Of a stretch of 16,874 bases of DNA, positions 13,667-16,874 are shown one piece after another. The DNA lies in assembly GCA_964236495.1 (NCBI GenBank), contig CAXSBR010000040.1, forward strand, positions 1-16,874. Direction: 5' to 3'. The notes under the pieces are model-generated. The model had not been told where the DNA came from and made no database searches. It saw only the letters and a program-made list of their open reading frames with translations. Positions within the stretch are counted from its first letter, which is position 1; each line of letters opens with the position of its first letter. Made by a program: the position numbers and the translations under genes. The DNA comes from CAXSBR01 sp964236495. Its GTDB lineage: Bacteria > Actinomycetota > Actinomycetes > Mycobacteriales > Jatrophihabitantaceae.

Positions 13667-14421
13667 TTGGGTTGACCCACAACGTCGTGCTGTGGCTCAG
13701 TGGCGCCGTTCTGGTGGCTGACGCCGTTCTGATCGTCGTGTTGCTGTTTTTTGCCGGTGTGCTTGCGATAGCGGAACGAATCGAAGCACGCCGTGACAGC
13801 CTGCTTGCGCGATACGGCGCAGAGAAGTACGACGCCTACGTGACCCTTCCGCTGGTCGCCGGGGTGGGCGGGGCATTTACTGCTGTCGGCTTGGAGCACG
13901 TCGTGAGCTCAAGCCAGGAGCATAGGTCGACATCGCTGATTGGATGGTTGTACTTCTTGGGCGGCGTACTGATGCTTTCCAGCGGTCACACGGCGTTGCG
14001 GTATACGCAGGCTGCGACGGCGTTGTCTCTCGGCGTGTACGAGGCGATGCGCGACGTTTCGAAGAGGCCTGCGATGCTCGACGCGCTTGAAGAGGATCTT
14101 GTCAAGCGCGGCCGTGCCGCCGGGCCACTGCGACGGTGGCAACGGCTGGGCATCGGCGGCCTGGCTGTTGTGTCCCTACCAACAGTTCTCGTCGTCAAGG
14201 GGTGGTTTGGTCCGCCGATCCTTTCCGTCGCGTTACTTATCAGTGCTTGGTTGTGGAGTCGCAGCAAGCAGTGGACCTACAGGGTCCATCAAGGCCGGGT
14301 GCTGGCCTGGAGGAGCGAGTTAGTAGCGGCCTTACCTCATCTCCCGCCACCACTCGTCAACCGCCGGCGGAACTTGCTTGACACAATGCTCGTCATGGCC
14401 GTAGCCCGAAGCCAACGGTGA
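13663..14421 (+). CDS. Multi-pass membrane protein of unknown function
   Basis: GTG 13663 gives 252 residues; TTG 13672 (MTHNVVLWLSGAVLV) is a good alternative because AGGTGAT sits 4-5 nt before it. Hydrophobic segments lie at about 8-37, 60-78, 91-107, 162-179 and 184-199. Between the third and fourth is a cytoplasmic-looking charged loop (YEAMRDVSKRPAMLDALEED), and the C-terminus is basic (NRRRNLLDTMLVMAVARSQR). A motif AERIEARRDSLLARYGAEKY follows the first segment. I do not recognise the family. The gene uses more T and A at third positions than the transfer genes, suggesting a different origin. It is on the same strand as the integrase remnant, whose extended frame overlaps it by GTGA, probably by chance. 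It seems intact. Confidence 0.68.
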   Translation: MIGLTHNVVLWLSGAVLVADAVLIVVLLFFAGVLAIAERIEARRDSLLARYGAEKYDAYVTLPLVAGVGGAFTAVGLEHVVSSSQEHRSTSLIGWLYFLGGVLMLSSGHTALRYTQAATALSLGVYEAMRDVSKRPAMLDALEEDLVKRGRAAGPLRRWQRLGIGGLAVVSLPTVLVVKGWFGPPILSVALLISAWLWSRSKQWTYRVHQGRVLAWRSELVAALPHLPPPLVNRRRNLLDTMLVMAVARSQR

Positions 14422-14569
14422 CTCCACTCGACATCCTGCGGCCGAGCCCTCGTTTGCTTCCGGTTTTCGTGGTCTGGGCGAAGGACGCCACAGAATGCCC
14501 AGCGTGCAGCCGCCCAGCAGCTGAGATCTGCGCCGCGTGGGCCACCGGTGCGGTTCGGACCGATTCGAG

Positions 14570-14598
14570 TTGACAGGCAGCATTGGGCGTTATCAGAT
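14570..14598 (+). promoter_or_regulatory. Sigma-70-like promoter for the lipoprotein gene
   Basis: TTGACA (14570-14575) is a consensus -35 box; 17 nt further is TCAGAT (14593-14598), a moderate -10, with TATCAG (14591-14596) as a shorter-spaced alternative. The GTG start at 14633 follows about 28 nt after the likely transcript start, with TAGGGA (14621-14626) as ribosome binding site. The 14422-14569 stretch shows no other clear feature. Confidence 0.55.
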
Positions 14599-14632
14599 TC
14601 TTCCGCCGGATCATCGACGGTAGGGAAACTTT

Positions 14633-15613
14633 GTGACGAGTTCAGGCGGCCAAAGCAACATCGGACACGGTGTCGTGACGTGGCACCCGAGACCACGCCC
14701 GGTCTGGCTCGCGCGGGTACTGGCCTTGTTGCTCGTCATCGGGCTCACCTCGTGCAGTGGCAGTACAAAGAAAGTGGCCGTTAGCGCGTCGTCGGCAACG
14801 CAGCTCACGTCGGTAGCAACGTCATCTGCCCCATCCAGTGCAACAGCTGCGCCGGCCACAGTCACGGCGACGGACACGGCGACGGTCACGGCGAGTGCGG
14901 TTCCCGGCCCGCCGCCCTCAGCCACGACGATTCCGCCCTACTCACCCAAAGCGACCCGCGGTAGCTCCGCGCCGACCGGCGCGGCGGACGTCGATCCAGC
15001 GGCGGTCGTACAGAAGTTCTACCGCGAACTGAGCGACAAGAATTACTCAGCCGCATGGCAAGACGGCGGGCGCAACCTCTCCAACGGCCACAACTACTCC
15101 TCATGGGTCGCTGGCTATGCCGACACCACCGAGGTGAGCGGGACGGCCGTCGACACCGGCGGGGGCGGCGTCAGCACCAAGCTGACCGCCATGCACCTCG
15201 ACGGGTCAGTCGTCCATTACGCAGGCGCCTACACCGTGCGAGGCAAGACCATCACATCGGGGCACCTGCACCTGGTCAGCAGTCGCCCCACGTCATCGCC
15301 CACCGACAGCAGCCAAGCCTGTACGACTACGTCCTCAGGCTCGTGCATCAAGGGCGGAGAATTTGCAAGCAATCGCTCTACGGCCAGACGGGCACCGACG
15401 CCGAAGGTCGCAGGTACACCTGCACCGGCGACCACACGCACCCGCACTGGGAGAAATGATCCGAACGGAGCGCCCGGCCGGCAAATACTTCCAGACAGAA
15501 CTGTCGTGGAATCATCGCTGTGCTTGCCTGCCGCAAGACGGCGTGTCGTTCGTGGCATTGCCGTAATCCGGCGGCAATGCTGCCGGAGGTGTACTCCTTT
15601 CGGCTCCGCTTGA
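14633..15613 (+). CDS. NTF2-like lipoprotein, frameshifted near its C-terminus
   Basis: GTG 14633 has TAGGGA upstream; GTG 14675 would give a more usual signal peptide. A basic n-region, hydrophobic LARVLALLLVIG and lipobox LTSC (Cys41 from 14633) mark a secreted, lipid-anchored protein. A Ser/Thr/Ala/Pro linker (residues about 45-110) leads to an NTF2-like domain: VDPAAVVQKFYRELSDKNYS, AAWQDGGRNLS, YSSWVAGYADT, then VVHYAGAYTVRGKTITSG. Relatives end with a Cys-rich tail with THPHW. Here that tail (QSLYGQTGTDAEGRRYTCTG, then DHTHPHWEK, stop 15459) is in the next frame, reached by restoring one T in TTT 15362-15364 (giving GGEFCKQS). As read, the protein instead continues in a spurious Arg/Pro-rich tail to 15613. 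Function in the envelope unknown. Confidence 0.75.
   Translation: MTSSGGQSNIGHGVVTWHPRPRPVWLARVLALLLVIGLTSCSGSTKKVAVSASSATQLTSVATSSAPSSATAAPATVTATDTATVTASAVPGPPPSATTIPPYSPKATRGSSAPTGAADVDPAAVVQKFYRELSDKNYSAAWQDGGRNLSNGHNYSSWVAGYADTTEVSGTAVDTGGGGVSTKLTAMHLDGSVVHYAGAYTVRGKTITSGHLHLVSSRPTSSPTDSSQACTTTSSGSCIKGGEFASNRSTARRAPTPKVAGTPAPATTRTRTGRNDPNGAPGRQILPDRTVVESSLCLPAARRRVVRGIAVIRRQCCRRCTPFGSA
15555..15580. repeat. Inverted repeat overlapping the HEPN-like gene start
   Basis: GCATTGCCG (15555-15563) and CGGCAATGC (15572-15580) are exact reverse complements with an 8-nt loop. The right arm contains the candidate ATG at 15577. It may be a weak terminator for the lipoprotein gene or may hide the start codon in mRNA. 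The 15460-15554 stretch holds nothing else I can support. Confidence 0.5.
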
Positions 15614-16535
15614 TTCTCAGCAAGCGCGTGGGCATCGCTGAACTGAGTGACCGTTTGGTGCTTTCGGGGCCGCCGACCGAAGTCGTGCTGAGGAGCGCGA
15701 CCGGAAAGGCGTTGAGCACCTCTACAGAAATCATTTTGAGCGGTCTTGGATACCCAACTTCCGATGCGGCCCAGCAAGCGGGCGACAGTTGGAAGTCAGC
15801 GCTCATCATTGGGTTCGCCCAGAACAACCTCGGCGCCGACCTGCGCCTGCGCAAGCCCGAGGGCGTGATCACCGACTACGGTGAAGCAGATCAAGGACGC
15901 CTTCGAGGGAGAGTCGTTCCAGATCTTGAGGGATCATCCTGGGGTCCAGGTGTTCAAGACCGACCTTCCCGCCAGGTTCCCCTCGGTGAGCACTGTGGCG
16001 TCCCAGAGCAAGCCCGGGGACCGGGTGGCGAGGTCGATCCAGCAGGCTTTCGGCCAGCAGGTTGAAGTGTCACCGAGTCAAGAACTCGCCTTCGCTCTGT
16101 ACAGCGCCACGCTTGCCGATTCGACGCCAGATGCACGCTTCGTTGGCCCTGATGATGGCTGTGGAAGTCTTGATAGAGCAACAGCCGCGCACCCCGGAAG
16201 CTCAGGCTTTCGTAGCAAGTCTCATTGCGCAGACGGAGAAGTCGGGGTTACCCGCCGGTGACGTCGATTCACTACGGATCAGCTTGTGCCGCCTTGAGAA
16301 GGAGTCAATATCCGCCGCTGGGCGGCGGCTCGCGGCGTCACTGGGAGCCCGTACTTACGGCGGACAGTCACCGAGCGAGTTCTTCAATGTCAGCTATGGC
16401 ATTCGGAGCCGCCTGGTCCATGGGGACCCGCCACGCCCCACCTGGACGGAGGTGAATGTCCGCGCCGCCGAACTTGAACGGTTCGTGGCTAAACTATTGA
16501 GCGTGCCCATCATCGGCCCACTGCCAGAAGTCTGA
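15577..16535 (+). pseudogene. HEPN-like protein split over three frames
   Basis: One protein of about 318 residues can be read in three pieces. Piece one from ATG 15577 (MLPEVYSFRLRLILSKRVGI ... DLRLRKPEGVITDY); piece two from 15881 (VKQIKDAFEGESFQILRDHP ... LADSTPDARFV); piece three from 16146 (ALMMAVEVLIEQQPRTPEAQ ... LLSVPIIGPLPEV, stop 16535). Removing one G at 15880-15881 and one T at 16143-16144 joins them without any stop. The last piece is helical and carries FFNVSYGIRSRLVHGDPP: an Arg-x4-His motif (RSRLVH), the signature of HEPN domains and close to the Apea-like/hypothetical HEPN family. HEPN proteins are often RNases in toxin-antitoxin or defence systems, but many are only structural. 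No partner nucleotidyltransferase is visible. ATG 15577 has no good ribosome binding site; GGAGG lies just after it, so a later start is possible. Confidence 0.6.
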
Positions 16536-16568
16536 CCCAACGCACGTACGGCCCGGAGAGCGGCGACG

Positions 16569-16737
16569 GTGCCGGCCGAGGTACGAGCCCGGATTGCCGC
16601 TCAGCGGGCCAAGGGCGTCAGCTTGGCTGCCATCCGATGAGGGCGCACCGACTGCCGGGGCGGCGCAAAGTGGCACCCATCCACCGTCCAGGCCCGTCCT
16701 GGTCAGCGTCGAGCACGACGAGTACGCCGCTCAGCGA
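16569..16737 (+). pseudogene. Remnant of a serine recombinase/resolvase C-terminal region
   Basis: From GTG 16569 the frame reads VPAEVRARIAAQRAKGVSLA then AIR and a TGA at 16638. Beyond it, in shifted frames, come DEGAPTA, GGAKWHPSTVQA and VLVSVEHDEYAAQRA. The order (R-x-R-I-x-x-x-R-A-x-G-x-S-L-x-A-I-A, then G-x-PTA-x-GG-x-x-W-x-P-S-T-V) is that of the helical segment after the catalytic domain in serine recombinases. Only about 55 residues are left and several frame changes are needed, so it is inactive. The catalytic Ser domain is absent. The remaining DNA to 16874 holds a short direct repeat and nothing else I can support. Confidence 0.5.
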
Positions 16738-16804
16738 GCCCCGAAACCCCGCTCCGGTCTATCCACACCCGCCCAGCCCAGACCGGGGCAACGAGTACGC
16801 CGCT
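16718..16804 (+). repeat. 14-bp direct repeat pair
   Basis: ACGAGTACGCCGCT occurs at 16718-16731 and again at 16791-16804, 73 bases apart. The first copy lies in the recombinase remnant (DEYAA). It may be a leftover partial duplication; no mobile element lies between the copies. Confidence 0.6.
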
Positions 16805-16874
16805 GCTCCCCGGCATCGGCACTGGGCTTGACCCGTAATGGTGGACGGTGGGTCAGGCGGCTTGTGCCGTCTGA

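Noticed and set aside
1..16874. CRISPR array, tRNA or rRNA genes
   Set aside because: No regularly spaced repeats and no tRNA-like cloverleaf or rRNA sequence seen on either strand by eye; no tRNA at the integrase side to serve as att site.

Overview
The window is very GC-rich with strong third-position GC bias. Its protein families (TraA-type MobF relaxase, long ParB-like protein with a CPGHAAYL motif, DUF932/TIGR03299 protein, actinobacterial NTF2-like lipoprotein) point to a high-GC actinobacterium. Mycobacteriales (Mycobacterium, Gordonia, Rhodococcus) is my best guess, by inference only. The central part, about 2.07-13.57 kb, looks like an integrated or plasmid-borne mobilisable element. 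The flanks are accessory DNA full of gene remnants.

Layout. 1-720: C-terminal two thirds of a DUF1016/YhcG-type PD-(D/E)xK nuclease, cut by the window edge. 784-997: remnant of a ribbon-helix-helix antitoxin-like gene. 1002-1694 (-): NERD-like protein. 1816-2069 (-): broken small gene of unknown function. 2118-2324 (-): AlpA/excisionase-like DNA-binding protein, followed by a hairpin terminator and divergent from a DUF932 gene (2449-3447) across a nearly symmetric promoter region. 3543-6169: an operon of three small genes and a ParB-like gene whose junctions are 4-nt ATGA/GTGA overlaps. 6080-6601 (-): HNH endonuclease convergent with, and overlapping, the parB 3' end. 6644-7129 (-): coiled-coil/HTH protein divergent from the relaxase. 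7302-13018: TraA-like relaxase-helicase of about 1,900 residues. 13044-13666: N-terminally truncated, frameshifted tyrosine recombinase. 13663-14421: membrane protein with lower GC. 14633-15613: NTF2-like lipoprotein. 15577-16535: HEPN-like protein in three frames. 16569-16737: serine-recombinase remnant.

How the genes fit together. TraA would nick and unwind DNA for conjugal transfer, the ParB-like protein would act in maintenance or regulation, the AlpA-like protein in excision or control, and the tyrosine recombinase in integration. No coupling protein, mating-pore gene, replication initiator or intact integrase is visible, so within this window the element is at most mobilisable.

The most striking property is the density of single-base frameshifts. 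ParB, TraA, the integrase, the lipoprotein, the HEPN-like protein and the small minus-strand gene are each split, usually at a short mononucleotide run, with conserved coding sequence on both sides. This is either recent parallel decay or uncorrected homopolymer-length sequencing error, and it limits every claim about intactness. One gene of the small operon also has an in-frame TAG that looks like a C-to-T change. I do not see a convincing new system. The best candidates for follow-up are the DUF932/ParB operon of uncharacterised small proteins, the symmetric divergent promoter, the hairpin at the relaxase start, and the HEPN-like protein.
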